Below are positions 46,245 to 56,896 of a DNA stretch of 64,000 bases, piece by piece. The translations under genes were made by a program, and so were the position numbers. The DNA lies in the NCBI GenBank assembly GCA_009746045.1, contig RPFO01000072.1, forward strand, positions 1,225,330-1,289,329. Reading direction: 5' to 3'. The notes beneath the pieces are model-generated. The model was not told the origin of the DNA and did no database searches. It saw only the letters and a program-made list of their open reading frames with translations. The stretch's first letter is position 1. Each line of letters starts with the position of its first letter. The stretch is from Mesostigma viride. Its lineage: Eukaryota > Streptophyta > Mesostigmatophyceae > Mesostigmatales > Mesostigmataceae.

Positions 46245-47103
46245 GGTCCTCGTCCCTCCTGTTCTTACGTATGGCGCCGAGACGCGGACCCTCACCGCCG
46301 ACCTGGCCCGCACGCTGGACGGCGCGGTTACCAACATGCTGCGATCCATTTTCAGAGTAGGATACACTGCTCATGTCCGCAATGAGGACCTGTACCTTGG
46401 CATGCCATATATCACCAGCACCATTAAGCAGCGGTGCCTGCAGCTAGTAGGGCACTTAGCTCGCACCAACCAGGTAGACACCTCACATGCCCCCCCCGCG
46501 GGACTGCGCCCAGCTCAGCCTGGCCGGCACCTCCTGACGTGGGCCGGGCCCCGTGATCGATGCTAGACGCCGCAAGGCCCGCACCTTCAAAGCACAGCTA
46601 TGCTGGAGTAAGTAAGTAAGTAAGTACTTGCGTGTCATGCGCAAAGGCATGCCACGGAGTACTATGCTAATCTCATTAGAAAAATAATTACACAAAAGTT
46701 TAAACAAATATCGTCTGCATCATCCCCCCCCAAAAAAAGCTATGCTGGACATGGGGGGGCTAGGCCTCTCCGTGATTTGGAAAAAGATGATGGACAAGGC
46801 CAAGTGGGCCCAGGTCATAGAAGACAACGAGCCCCCCCCCCGTGGGGAAGCGCCCGCGTGAGCAAACATACGGGAAATCAGAAAATACGGGAAGCACGCT
46901 CCAGACAGGTCCCCTAGGGTAGAGTTGATGTTGATAGATGTTTGTAGATAGCTGTTGTCGATAGATTAGACGGACCGTAGGACTGTTTGCACCCATCCAT
47001 CCATCCATCCATCCATCCATCCATCCATCCATCCATCCATCCATCCATCGATCGGGGTTAATGCTCCGTGACTCCCCAACGGGAGCACGAGTCTAATCAT
47101 TAA
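46245..47103 (+). mobile_element. LINE family B ORF2 C-terminus and 3' end, continuation
   Basis: It encodes VLTYGAETRTLTADLARTLD, MLRSIFRVGYTAHVRNEDLY and HLARTNQVDTSHAPP, then the conserved C-terminus (broken by frameshifts), 3' UTR with (CATC)n at 46994-47049 and the hairpin ending CGGGAGCACGAGTCTAATCA. A 131-bp SINE-like insertion sits at 46607-46737. Relative to other copies, sequence between the two halves around the T2 element is missing. Confidence 0.82.
46607..46737 (+). mobile_element. SINE-like insertion with 11-bp target duplication
   Basis: 131 bp flanked by the exact duplication AGCTATGCTGG (46596-46606 and 46738-46748). It begins with (AGTA)n and ends in CCCCCCCCAAAAAA. The 3' portion (CAAATATCGTCTGCATCATC) also occurs near 835-855. 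A short A-rich-tailed insertion with a duplication of this size suggests retroposition. I cannot identify A/B boxes with confidence. Confidence 0.6.
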
Positions 47104-47312
47104 CTAATAGTCCGGAAACAGTGTGATATATCGCCGATTTCTGGCCTGCGCTGGTTGTCTCCTTGATATCGCACTGTTTGACTCCCGGTGGCGCGGCGCT
47201 CACTTCCCGGAGCGCCGCGCCACCCGTGACGGAGGGAAGTTGTCCGGTGGGTCTGGGAACACTTAGGGACGAAGGTGATGCCTAGCTAGGTTTGGGGATA
47301 ATATTCGCCATT
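47104..47312. other. Spacer with a dispersed motif inside an inverted repeat
   Basis: AACAGTGTGATAT (47117-47129) and ATATCGCACTGTT (47166-47178) are inverted copies flanking TTTCTGGCCTGCGCTGGTTG...CTCCTTG, a motif also present at 4167 and 13646. The rest (47180-47312) is unassigned. Confidence 0.5.
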
Positions 47313-47396
47313 ATTAATTAATTAATTAATAGACACGTGACTGCGGCACGTGAGCATAAGTCCTCAGTGGGAGGGGAACATGGGATGGAATGGATT
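47313..47396 (-). mobile_element. Solo 3' end of LINE-A (about 65 bp)
   Basis: A (TTAA)n tail at 47313-47331 is followed by ACACGTGACTGCGGCACGTG and GAGCATAAGTCCTCAGTGGG...GGAATGGATT, i.e. only the terminal hairpin plus about 45 bases of LINE-A 3' UTR, before the next (TTAA)n tract begins. It is an extreme 5' truncation. Confidence 0.8.
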
Positions 47397-49165
47397 AATT
47401 AATTAATTAATTAAACAGGTGCTCCCGTTGGGGAGTCACGGAGCACCGAAATGCTTTTAATCCCTGTGTATGCACAACAGGAGAAAGGGCAGAGACCCCC
47501 AGTCTCCTTCATGCCTACTAAGGCATGCCACAGCTGCATGCGGGCACGCTAGCTAAACGGACACGCTAACGATCCGGCAGTCTGTGGGTGCAATAAGACC
47601 CATGTGAGCATATCATAGCAAGGAGCGTGGGCAAGTAATCTGATCGAAGCCATGACGTAGCATGGCTGTACAAGGACTACGCTAAGGCTATGGCTGGTTG
47701 TGTACCGTGCGTGAGCGGTGCACGTGACTAGGTATGGTGGCACAGCTAGGCATGCAAACATTCTAAGCATGGCTGCCATGGCGGCAGTGACTACCAAGGA
47801 AGTCAAGCTAGGGCTATTCTAGTCTAGCCCGCTGGGGGCGTCGATCCACATCTTGTGATTGATCATCAGGTCCCCGCCCCTCCAGTACACCTTGGGCTTC
47901 TGGGGGTCCTGCTTGTGGCGGAGGTATTCAGGCCACAGGTCACGTCGCTGCTGCTGCTGAGCGGGGGTCAGGTCGTCGTCCAGCGTCCAGGTGAGGTCGT
48001 GCAACCGCTTGCGACGAGAAAGGAACCGCTGCTTGTCCTCACGGGAGGGGAAGGTGAGCAGGACTGGTGGGGGAGCCGCCTTGTCCCGTGAGTGGGGAAG
48101 GCGGTGGCACCCACGCAGTTCTACCTCATCTACCAGGCCCATGAGGGTAAGGAGCTGGTCCTTAAGCTCGTCGGCAAGGGAGGTTGACGTCTCACCTGGC
48201 TTCTGGGGGAAGCGACGCAGCACCACCCGGCAGTCGCGGCGGGCGCGTTCGGTGGCCTCACGTTGTTGAGCCTGGCGAAGGTCTTCAAGCTCCGGGAGCT
48301 TCGTAGCGATGGCGTCGGTGGTGGAGGCGGTCGCTGTCCGCAGCAGGTCCGCATAGGAGAGGGGCGGGAGGTCGCCAGCATTCAGCCGGGGTGGCTGGGA
48401 TGCGATGGTGGCCGTCTGCTCCGCTATCTTTGGGACCTGTGAGGCCAGGGCCTCGGTGTGGGCGGTGATGGCTTCAAGCTTAGAACTTCATGAGCACGCC
48501 GCACTTGCCCTCCACCTGGCCCTCCACCGAGAGACAAGTGCAGCGTGCCTTTCCGATGCCTGCGCCGTGGTGTGCAGCGTCGTGAACTGGGGCTGGAGCT
48601 TGGCGGCGATTCTGTCGATAGGTAGCAGGAAGAAGCTGCACATGATGGCGAGGCGGAGGTCGTATTCTGGCAGGGCCGGAGGAACCTCTCCACGTTCTCG
48701 GCGGGGATGGGCGCATAGGTCCCATGGAGCTTGCGTTCCTGTGCTAAGAAACGCACTATTTCGACGCATTCTGCTTTGGACAGTTGCATCCATTTGCTGA
48801 AATAAAAGCGGTCGTAATCTGGTAGGTACCGGCTGTCGCCATTTGTGTTCGTGGCAGGGTTTCTTGGGCTCTGGCGAGGCGCTTGGCGATGGGTTTGCTG
48901 GCGGTGGGTTGGCGGGCCCAGAAGGCTGGGCCAGGACGATGGCGAGTGGGTTGGGTTGGGAGCTTGCAAGCTCCTTTTCCAAACCCCGTTTTGCTTTTGG
49001 GGTCCGGTCGTCATAGCTGCTTGTCACGTGCGTAACTTTGGCAATACTGCGTTTCAGCCGTAACCGATTACAAAAAAGCGCATCGAATGCAAGTGGTCTG
49101 ACGGCGAACTTGGGGCTCAGACGCAAAAGATCTGAGCTCTGCCGTCAGCCATACCGCCGTCAGCC
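47397..49165 (-). mobile_element. ORF1-only LINE-B derivative, most complete copy
   Basis: In minus orientation, 5' leader (49165-49015), ORF1 start region (start at 49014; basic, then NPLAIVLAQPSGPANP, then YLPDYDRFYFSKWMQLSKAE), the coiled-coil part, and the RNA-binding part, which is open from 48381 and 48226 to 47819 (VVLRRFPQKPGETSTSLADE, FPSREDKQRFLSRRKRLHDL, DDDLTPAQQQQRRDLWPEYL, WRGGDLMINHKMW). A 3' UTR of about 380 bp and the LINE-B hairpin with (TTAA)n follow. The N-terminal part has frameshifts. There is no ORF2 between ORF1 and the 3' end. Confidence 0.8.
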
Positions 49166-49180
49166 ATTCTCGTTCACATT

Positions 49181-50512
49181 CATGGAATGGATGGTGTAAA
49201 CTATCTAGGTCCTAGTTACAGGGGTGTGGGCACCGCGGCCCGAATCGCTATGAATGCCATACTTGGTCACACGCGGAGCCCCCACAGGCTTGGGGGTGGT
49301 CTCCTTCATCACTACTTGCCATCTATCCTTGCGTACCATCTGCCTCCATATTACAAACAAACCAGGAGGCTGCCCGGGTGTGGGCCCGTCACGTCTAGTG
49401 TAGCACATGTCCATGCCGAGTCTATCACGATCGAAAAGTCCACGGGTGGCGGCCCTGCCGCGCGCGGCCTAGGTCACGCCAGGTGAGGACATATCGCCCA
49501 GGCTGGGCGGGCTTGGTGCCAGCTAGTCTATCTGATGTGTCTACCTGATCTGTGCGGGCCAGGTGCCCGGCTAGGCCCAGGCGCCTGTGCCTAGTAATGT
49601 GGGAAACATAGGGCAAATCAGCGTACAAATCCTCATTACTAATGTGCGACCCAAAGGGGATGTTAAGGGCCTTGCGCAGCATCTTGGTGACGTTGCCGTT
49701 GAGTCGTTGCTATAGCTCCTGCGTCAGTGTCCAGGTCTCCGCGCCGTAGATCAGGATCGTCAGAATGACGACCTTGAAGAGGTCACGCTTGACGATCCGG
49801 GGTAGGGCGGGGTTCAATGCTCCACCAGCGGCGGTGGTCATGGAGTTGCGCCCACGCCATGCCGATCCGTGTCGTCAGGTCGTCTTCGCAGTCGGGAAGC
49901 CAACTGCCGAGCAGCTTGAAGCGGCCTGAAGTAGGGTACCTAGTTGACCTCGGTGTCGTCTAAGAGGCGGAGTGTGGGGTGGGGGGCTGCCATGCCGAGG
50001 GCCAGGGCCTCCGTTTTGGGGCTGATTTCTAGATCAACCGCCCGAGCCTCGAGCGCCAGGCAGTCCAACCAAAGTTGGGCAGACTCTGGCTTCTCGATGA
50101 GCGTGATGTCGTCGGCATAAATGAGGTCAGCTAGTAAATTCTGCTTGTTAGTCGGCCCCCCTTCTCCAAGCTCGTTCGTGATCGCTAGGCCATGAGGGGC
50201 ACGGCCTGCAATGCTAGCAAAGCGAGCACGTGCCTGGCGCATAACATAATCCACTACAGTAATAAACAGGTACGGCGACAGGACGCAACCCTGCCAGACG
50301 CCGGTCTGCAGTAGGCATGGCAGGGTAAAGCCGTGTTGAGTGCGCTCCGAAGTGGTTGACCCCTCATACAGCGTGCGGATGACGGTAATCAGCTAGGGGA
50401 GTGGGGACGCGAGCGCGAGCAAGTACAGCACATAAAGCGTCCCAGAGGACAGAATCAAAAGCCTTGATGAAGTCGACGAAGATCAGGATGGCGGGAAACT
50501 CACCAGGTTGCT
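49181..50512 (-). mobile_element. LINE family A fragment (copy 5)
   Basis: Colinear with 7590-8870 of copy 3: the C-terminus (GLSVIWRQMVRKDRWQVV), TILIYGAETWTL, the YADD region (LIYADDITLIEKPE), motif B and motif A (LIFVDFIKAFDSVLWDAL). Frameshifts and small insertions disrupt it. The extreme 3' hairpin is missing and the 5' end is cut at about 50512. Confidence 0.87.
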
Positions 50513-50596
50513 GGCCGCCACCTACTCTGGGTGCACAAGGTGCACCTGCACCACCATAATGTATCATACCTAAAAGGCTTGGCATGGGGTTGAATG

Positions 50597-50678
50597 TTCC
50601 CCTCCCACTGAGGACTTGTGCTCACGTGACGCAGTCTTGTGTCTATTAACTCGTTAATTAATCAATTAATTAATTAAT
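50597..50678 (+). mobile_element. Solo 3' end of LINE-A, plus orientation
   Basis: GTTCCCCTCCCACTGAGGAC, then GCTCACGTGACGCAGTC and an interrupted (TTAA)n tail (50645-50678): again only the last 50-60 bases of LINE-A. Confidence 0.75.
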
Positions 50679-50679
50679 G

Positions 50680-50945
50680 GGGTTGAAGATGATTATGGCT
50701 AGAGGCAATGGCTAGGGCATGGCATCTCAGCAGAGAGCAACTCTCTGCATGGGCAAAGCATGACTTTAAATAATTCTGTATGCATCATCTGGTGTGGAGC
50801 CCATCGATCATAGGCGGCATACATGTACATGGCTATAAATAATGCTATAATTCATCATATATCTGGTGTGGGGCCCGTCATAGGCATACATGTACATGGC
50901 CACGTTGGCTAAGCCTTACTATTCTACACTACTACTGCTTTAGTC
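50680..50945 (+). repeat. Dispersed repeat D (copy 3)
   Basis: Homologous to 2936-3180 and, at its right part (TTCTACACTACTACTGCTTTA), inverted to 3905-3940. It adjoins a LINE ORF1 fragment. No coding sequence. Confidence 0.65.
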
Positions 50946-51905
50946 CCCTAGGTTGGGGTTGCTGAGCCACCTAGGGTACTGGGGCAGCCCGGTGGCCGAC
51001 GTAGTAGATGAGTGCCCCCTTCTGCAGCTAATATACCGGCTTCCCTGCCGCTGTCTGCCGGAGTTAAAGGTCCGCTGTCGGCCATGGCTCCCGTTGCCGT
51101 TGTTGCTGCGCCAGGGTCGATCAAGTCGTCGTCCAAAGTGTATGTACATAGTGAGTCCTCTCTAGCTGCTTGCGGCGTCTGAGGAACGCAATCTTTTCCG
51201 CTATGTTCTCAAAGATGAGCAGCAGCGGAGGCGGCCCCGCCTTAGTACCCCGCGACGGAGCGGGGAAGGCGGAGGGCGCCGGCCATGCAGCTTCATCTCA
51301 CCAATGAGGCCCATGCGGCCAAGGATTTCGTTCTCAAACGTACGCCTGCATGTGCAAGCTTCACGAAGTTCTCCGTCACCTAGCTCCACCATGCAAGTCG
51401 AAGTTTTTGCATGACGATCATTGACGTTAAGGCTGCATGCGCTAATGATTGTCGAGCTCGGCCTCCTCGATCGCGCGGAGGTCGAGCGTCTGCTGCTTGA
51501 GCTGTGCACTGCGACGGCGGAGGTACGTGGTGGTGGTGGTGGTGGTGGTGTGGTTCAGCAGCATGCAGCTGCATGCCCTATTATTAGGTGTGGGCCGGGG
51601 GGAGGAGCATCGCCTGCATGCTGGGCCAGCGGGGGCTGGCTTCAATGGCAGCAATGTCCTTCACCACCTGGGCGGTGAGGCCGGCCTGGCAGCGGTGTTT
51701 TGTAGGCACTCGATGGGAATGGCGTACGTTGTCCTGGAGGCGCTTGTTGATGTCAGTCATATATGTTACGGAGCTGGGCGGCCGTGACCTCGGGCGCGTC
51801 GGTACAGTGGCGGTGGTGGCGGCCGGTGGAGGTGGAGGCGAGGAGGGCCGGTGGAGGTGGCGGTGGATCGGATCGATGCATGGTGGGGAGCTCGTCAGCC
51901 AGCGT
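50946..51905 (-). mobile_element. LINE ORF1 fragment (decayed)
   Basis: Minus-strand fragments with TFENEILGRMGLIGEMKLHG, MDDDLIDPGAA and a QQQRQRE/PWP block parallel the ORF1 C-terminal motif order of LINE-B (LLTLMGLVDEVELRG, LDDDLTPAQQQQRRDLWP), and INKRLQDNVRHSH...GLTAQVVKDIAA represents the upstream helix-rich part. It is homologous to 4280-4880 around 51420-51905. All frames are broken. Confidence 0.65.
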
Positions 51906-52102
51906 GTAGGGCGGGGTTGCTCCACCAGCGGCGGTGGTCATGGAGTTGCGCCCACGCCATGCCGATCCGTGTCGTCAGGTCGTCCTCGCAGTCGGGAAGC
52001 CAACTGCCGAGCAGCTTGAAGCGGCCTGAAGTAGGGTAGTTGACCGCGGTGTCGTCTATAAGAGGCGGAGTGTGGGTGGGGGCCCTGCCATGCCGAGGGC
52101 CA
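51906..52102 (-). mobile_element. LINE family A internal fragment (copy 6)
   Basis: About 200 bp matching 8180-8375 of copy 3 (FKLLGSWLPDCEDDLTTRIG, HDHRRWWSNPAL). It is truncated on both sides. Confidence 0.85.
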
Positions 52103-52766
52103 CCTGGGGCCTCCGTTTTGAGGCACTGATACACTCTTGTAAAATCGATGTATAAACGACAGATTCCCGTGCAAACGACATGCAAACACGTTGCCGTACC
52201 TGGCTTGATCACGACTTTTCCGGGTTCTGCTGGCCGGGACCCTCATATCTCACCCTGCATGGCTAATGCTTTCCAGGCATAGTAGGCCGCCATAGCGGCC
52301 GGCATAATGAATGCATCCACCATGATTACCAGTTTGATGTTCTGTGCAAAGATGACCTATAAACGCATCCGAATTCACAGGACGCTGCTGCGGATGTCCC
52401 TTTTCAAAACTGGGTGCTCGGGCTGGCGCAGACTGCCGGGCCATAAGAAGAAAATCGAAATATGACATGCCATTACTCATCTGGTACTGACGACCAAGAA
52501 CGCAGTAATTTCCTACCTGTATTTTACCAATGCTATACATCTGGCCACCCCTGACCTACGAAAATCACGCATCATCATTCTGAGCAATTAACATTCTGAA
52601 CCGTTACAAGCCGCGAGACGCAAAATTTCCTTGATAACGGCACGCTATAGCAGCCATATCTAGTTACGCGCGCGCGAGTGAAAATTTCCCGCCAAAGTCA
52701 CGTGATACGGTCTCAATACGCGTTGTAATTACCAGGCTATGGCGAATATTGGCCAACTACTATGGC
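52103..52766. other. Intergenic, nothing recognised
   Basis: About 660 bp with no supported gene, tandem repeat or transposon end. Confidence 0.45.
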
Positions 52767-52956
52767 CAACTATACCGAGGAGTCTGCATCCAGAGCGCCG
52801 CACTCAAGTTGTTCATGCGCATGATCCTCCGAACCGCCTTCGTTCTGCTGTCGACCGTCACCTAGGGGAAAGTCAAATGGGCTTTCGTCCTGGGCCCAAC
52901 ACCGTCATGGCCATCTTCGTCGCGCGTCGCATCTTCGAGGAAATCGCTCTCGCGCA
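52767..52956 (+). mobile_element. LINE family A reverse-transcriptase fragment (copy 7)
   Basis: It encodes GVCIQSAALKLFMRMIL and HLGESQMGFRPGPNTVMAIF with a one-base frame change between them, matching the RT fingers region of copy 3. Both ends are truncated. Confidence 0.85.
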
Positions 52957-53220
52957 CAACGGTCTGAATGTGCCAAAAAAGGAATATCTAATTCCTCCTA
53001 GCTGCAGTAATATTCAGATGATGGTCAAACTTAGTGGCAAGCTACATTGTGAAACCTAGTTTTACTGTGCCAAGTTGTACCTTGGTTGGCCACCTGGTGC
53101 TCGTGAACTGAACGGTGACGTGCAAAAGCATAAAAAATGCAAAAAATGCCAGTTTTATTCATATTTTATTCCACAAACAACACAATTAACGTCAGTTTGA
53201 CCTGGAAATGGGCAGACACA

Positions 53221-54946
53221 TTAACTCGTCGTCTGTCCCTGGTCCTCTACGGAGGACTGAGTTGAACTCAGTCCTCTCTAGAGGACCGAGTTTTTGGGTT
53301 TCGTAGAAAATTCGCCCCGGTCAGAATGTTTGTCAAAAAAATTCTCTCAAAATTTATTCAAATACTACGTGAAAAGATCTTTCTTGGACATATTTTTGGG
53401 ATTTTTTTGGATTTGGTATGCGCGGCTAACTGTACGGTCAAAGTACAGGTGGTAAGGGTACTTTTCCACGTGAAACGCGAGTTCCGGAAATGCACGACCT
53501 AGCCATGGCGGCTCGCGCCCATGCATGCAGTTTACGTTTGCGGACGAGTTAGCCGTCCAAACTCAGTAAATAGATTTAACATGCCCTAAAGATGATATAA
53601 ATCAATTTTTAGCTCGCGGGGATGCGATTTACCCGGTGTCGGCACTGTTCTTGCTGGAAAAAACTGCGATAAGGCAGGTCGACGGAATTGATGACTGCGC
53701 TTGCTTTCCGGCGCAATTTCAATGGCTGATAAGTTTCTTTCTACATTTTAACATGAGTTGTATTAGAATAAATTGAGTGACAGTATAGATTTGATGATTT
53801 CGACCATTCTGTCACGTCATGGTCTATGTGCCGCAAAGTGCCACTTTTGCGGGCACCGCCTGGGCCAAGGTAACGCCAGCCGTGCCAGGTAAAGCCGGAT
53901 AATCGTTGCCTCTTCGTTTCTTGATGTTCGTACATGAGTTTAAGCTTGCGAGGCGTTGTCAGGTTCAAGTCTTGATGCTCTTTCTTGACCGTTGCCTGCC
54001 CCTCTCTAAAACCCCCTTTTCAGATGATGTTAGCAGGCATTTGCCTTAACCCAGTGTAGTTGTGCAGGGTTTTAGGAGCTGTGCAGGTTTAAACACCTTC
54101 ATAGATGTTAGTTATTCTTTTGCTACGTTCATACTGCATGATTGTGTGGCCACGGGCTGCGTCAAGGGTGCATTCAAGCTTTTACGGGTGAGTGAAAAGT
54201 CTTGGTGACAAACCACTGCCATCATGTGCCAGCAACTATGTTGGCCACATCATGGCAAGGCAAAACAGTTATAGCCATATTTATTGTTGTTAGAAACAAT
54301 GGAAATATGCTTAACCTACCCATTATATTGGTGGTTGACACTTATAACATAACCCTTCGTTGGTAGGTATCCAAGCCCATTCCCTACATGCATGCATAGG
54401 CTCTCACTACATGATAAGGTATGATATACCTGAAGTATGATGATGCAAGTGTGTTGTCCTGTAATGCTTGAAGGGAAATGAGTTGATTGGGATGGTTGGT
54501 GGCCACAGTGATGTAGTATGACCGCACTTACATGCTAGCAAAGTTAGCAAAAGCCCCATTCCTCTCCTGAGGACTGAGAGTTTTTTAATTGTTTCAGGCA
54601 GTTGCAGTGGCCAAATCGAGCCCAGTTTTTTGCCACGTTTCAAGAACTATATTGTTTACATGCCTATATTTTTTCTTCATGCACCAGGATTTGATTGAAT
54701 TTTTCCCACTCGTTCTTATCCCGAAAAATGCAAATTCGCGAGGGGTGCCCAACGTCTGTGTAATTTTCAGGTGTTCGGGTCAAGTTTTCACATATGCAGT
54801 ATTTTTGCCAACAAAATGATATCTAGTACACCCCAGATCCACATCAAAACATTTGGGATGGACCCCCCACCTAGTCGCTACACGCGGTTGAAAATTGTCA
54901 ACTCAGTCCTCCTGTGAGGACTGAGTTGGGACAGACGACGAGTTAA
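53221..54946 (-). mobile_element. TTAA transposon family T1, copy 2
   Basis: An inverted, almost identical copy of 1005-2730: the same 1726-bp length, TTAA at both ends, and the same palindromes with arms GTCCTC/GAGGAC at 53241-53256, 53269-53284 and 54906-54922 and internally near 54560. No transposase. Confidence 0.88.
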
Positions 54947-55125
54947 ATATATTATATTCAGCTCATGTACCAATTTGCACCTCTGACAGAGACGGGATGG
55001 CCAGAAGTTGTGCTGTCAACCGTCACATATACGGTCATTTGGAGCATTTCATGGATCACTAAACAATGCAAATGAGCTCAGATGCCGGAACCTGGAAAAA
55101 AGCAAACACATTACTTGCAACATCT
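54947..55125. other. Short unassigned spacer
   Basis: 180 bp between transposon T1 copy 2 and the LTR-like repeat; nothing recognised. Confidence 0.4.
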
Positions 55126-55261
55126 TGTCGCGTACTCGTGCCAAACTCCCTGCACTGACAGTAGCCCACGACCTCGTTGGCCCTCATGAGGTATGGCTGC
55201 ATGGGCCGGTGATCGATGGGCCACATGCTAGCCTTACCCCACTAGTGCTGCCCACTTTTCT
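55126..55261 (-). repeat. LTR-like repeat, copy A
   Basis: 136 bp identical to 56395-56530. Read on the minus strand it comprises the last seven bases of a polypurine tract (AGAAAAG) and a 129-bp segment starting TGGGCAGC and ending GCGACA (TG...CA). It is probably a second LTR of the gypsy family. Confidence 0.6.
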
Positions 55262-56394
55262 GGATAAGACGAGAAGCCAGTGCCAACTGCACTTCTCAAA
55301 AAGGTGAGACCTGAGAGTGAGGTATGACTAGGTTAGGCTTCACACTGTGTTCTTTGTTGCAAATGAAATAACGTTTTTATTACCAATACTCTACCTAACT
55401 TGGCAGCTCTGTTTCAGCAATAGCTGGGCTCGATGAAAGAAAGGAGGGCTGGCCACACTTGCCACGCACCACCATGACCAAGACAGAGTTCAAGGATCCA
55501 CACAGAGCTACATCCAACGCCCTGGTGGAAACACACACTTATCCCAATGAATGCCTCACACTTACGCAATATCTTGCGTCAGCCTTACCACGTAGCCACG
55601 CTCAGTATCTGATCCTGACGACAACCGCTTTGTCGTCCATACTGCTTCAATTACACCAAAGCTACTCCGTGGCACTCGGCTTTGGTCAGCACCAAGACCT
55701 AAAAGTACACAAAATCCTAAGTCGTTGTCTGCAACGACTCCCTGTTCCGCATATGAAACATATCATCTAGCACTTTCTCTTTAGACGACAAAATCAACTA
55801 GACAACCTGGGTAGGCCAGAAATCCCAGACGACAAAATGTCCTTGTCGCAGATCACTCCAGTGTCGACTTGCCGACCCCTGAGCTTGCCAAACAACTATA
55901 TCACCAACCAAGCATGTACGACAACTAGCTGGCCCTGACGAGAAAAGCTGCCTCGTCGCATTCACAAAAGCGGCTTGCCAGCCTGCCGAATATCAATGCC
56001 AATATTGCACGACATTATCTACCTGCAGCGGACAGTTCTCGAGATCAATAACGCGCCAGCTTGCGTGCACGTGCATGTTCAGCCTGCACGATAAAGCATA
56101 ATTGCCAGGCTGGCAGCCTAGCTTGGTCCGTGTTGTAGTCCAGCAGCCAGTGCGTGCTGCTTGCCAGCGTTGGCACTGACCTCCTGGTGACGCATGTCAG
56201 TACCGCTGTCAACTCCCAGTGCTGCGCGTCGCACTACGGCGCATGCGTTGCTCCCGTAAGGCCCAAATGCCAAAGGCGTAAACAACTCGCACACGCGCAA
56301 TGCCTATAGCTGCCTCGCCTCGTTCCCCGGGCCGGCCGCGTGGCGGCCCCGCGTAAAGCCGATACTCGTGCGAATCGGAACGGCGCGCGACAGC
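55262..56394. other. 1.13 kb between two identical LTR-like repeats
   Basis: It carries no recognisable retroelement gene or good primer-binding site. It could be a remnant internal region of a deleted element or unrelated DNA between two insertions. Confidence 0.4.
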
Positions 56395-56523
56395 TGTCGC
56401 GTACTCGTGCCAAACTCCCTGCACTGACAGTAGCCCACGACCTCGTTGGCCCTCATGAGGTATGGCTGCATGGGCCGGTGATCGATGGGCCACATGCTAG
56501 CCTTACCCCACTAGTGCTGCCCA
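56395..56523 (-). repeat. Probable 3' LTR of the Ty3/gypsy element, copy B
   Basis: On the minus strand the polyprotein stop codon (56544-56542) is followed immediately by a polypurine tract CGAGGGGGGGGAGAAAAG and then TGGGCAGC...GCGACA, 129 bp long with TG...CA ends. The same 129 bp recurs at 55126-55254. The order stop, polypurine tract, LTR is diagnostic of the 3' end of an LTR retrotransposon. Confidence 0.65.
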
Positions 56524-56541
56524 CTTTTCTCCCCCCCCTCG

Positions 56542-56896
56542 CTACCAAGTCCTTTGCTGGGTAGCGAGCAACAAAGTGGCAGTAGCTGCTTGAATCGCAT
56601 GGTTGGTGAACCCCGCAGCAATGCACACAGGGCAAAACCAGGAACCCTCAGGTACCTGAGACAGAGGGGGTTGAAGGCAGTGAAGATGCCAGCCGCAGTT
56701 GCAGTGATCACACAGCAACATGACCTCAGGCTGGTCGACCCGGTGACAAATTTGACACTGCGCATCGCGGATGCGCCTAGCGGTGTGCGGCTGGATGCTC
56801 CGTGCCAGGTGGGGCATGGAGCAAGGAGACAGGTTCGACACATTGTCAGTGGTCTTACTACCATCCGCACCTTCCAGGATGGCCACCCCCGAAGGC
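56542..56896 (-). CDS. Gypsy polyprotein C-terminus: integrase tail plus PHD finger
   Basis: Open frame joined in phase to the integrase (58623 upward) once the T1 insertion is ignored: the TTAA duplication falls inside codons that read through (..RIVEI / PSGVAILEGADG..). The first 40 residues (GVAILEGADG, DNVSNLSPCSMPHL) resemble the usual gypsy integrase C-terminus. Then comes a PHD finger, C4-H-C3: CQICHRVDQPEVMLLCDHCN, CGWHLHCLQPPLSQVPEGSW, FCPVC. PHD fingers read histone H3 tails, so the domain may target integration to chromatin, as chromodomains do in chromoviruses. The stop abuts the polypurine tract, confirming this is the natural C-terminus. Confidence 0.88.
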
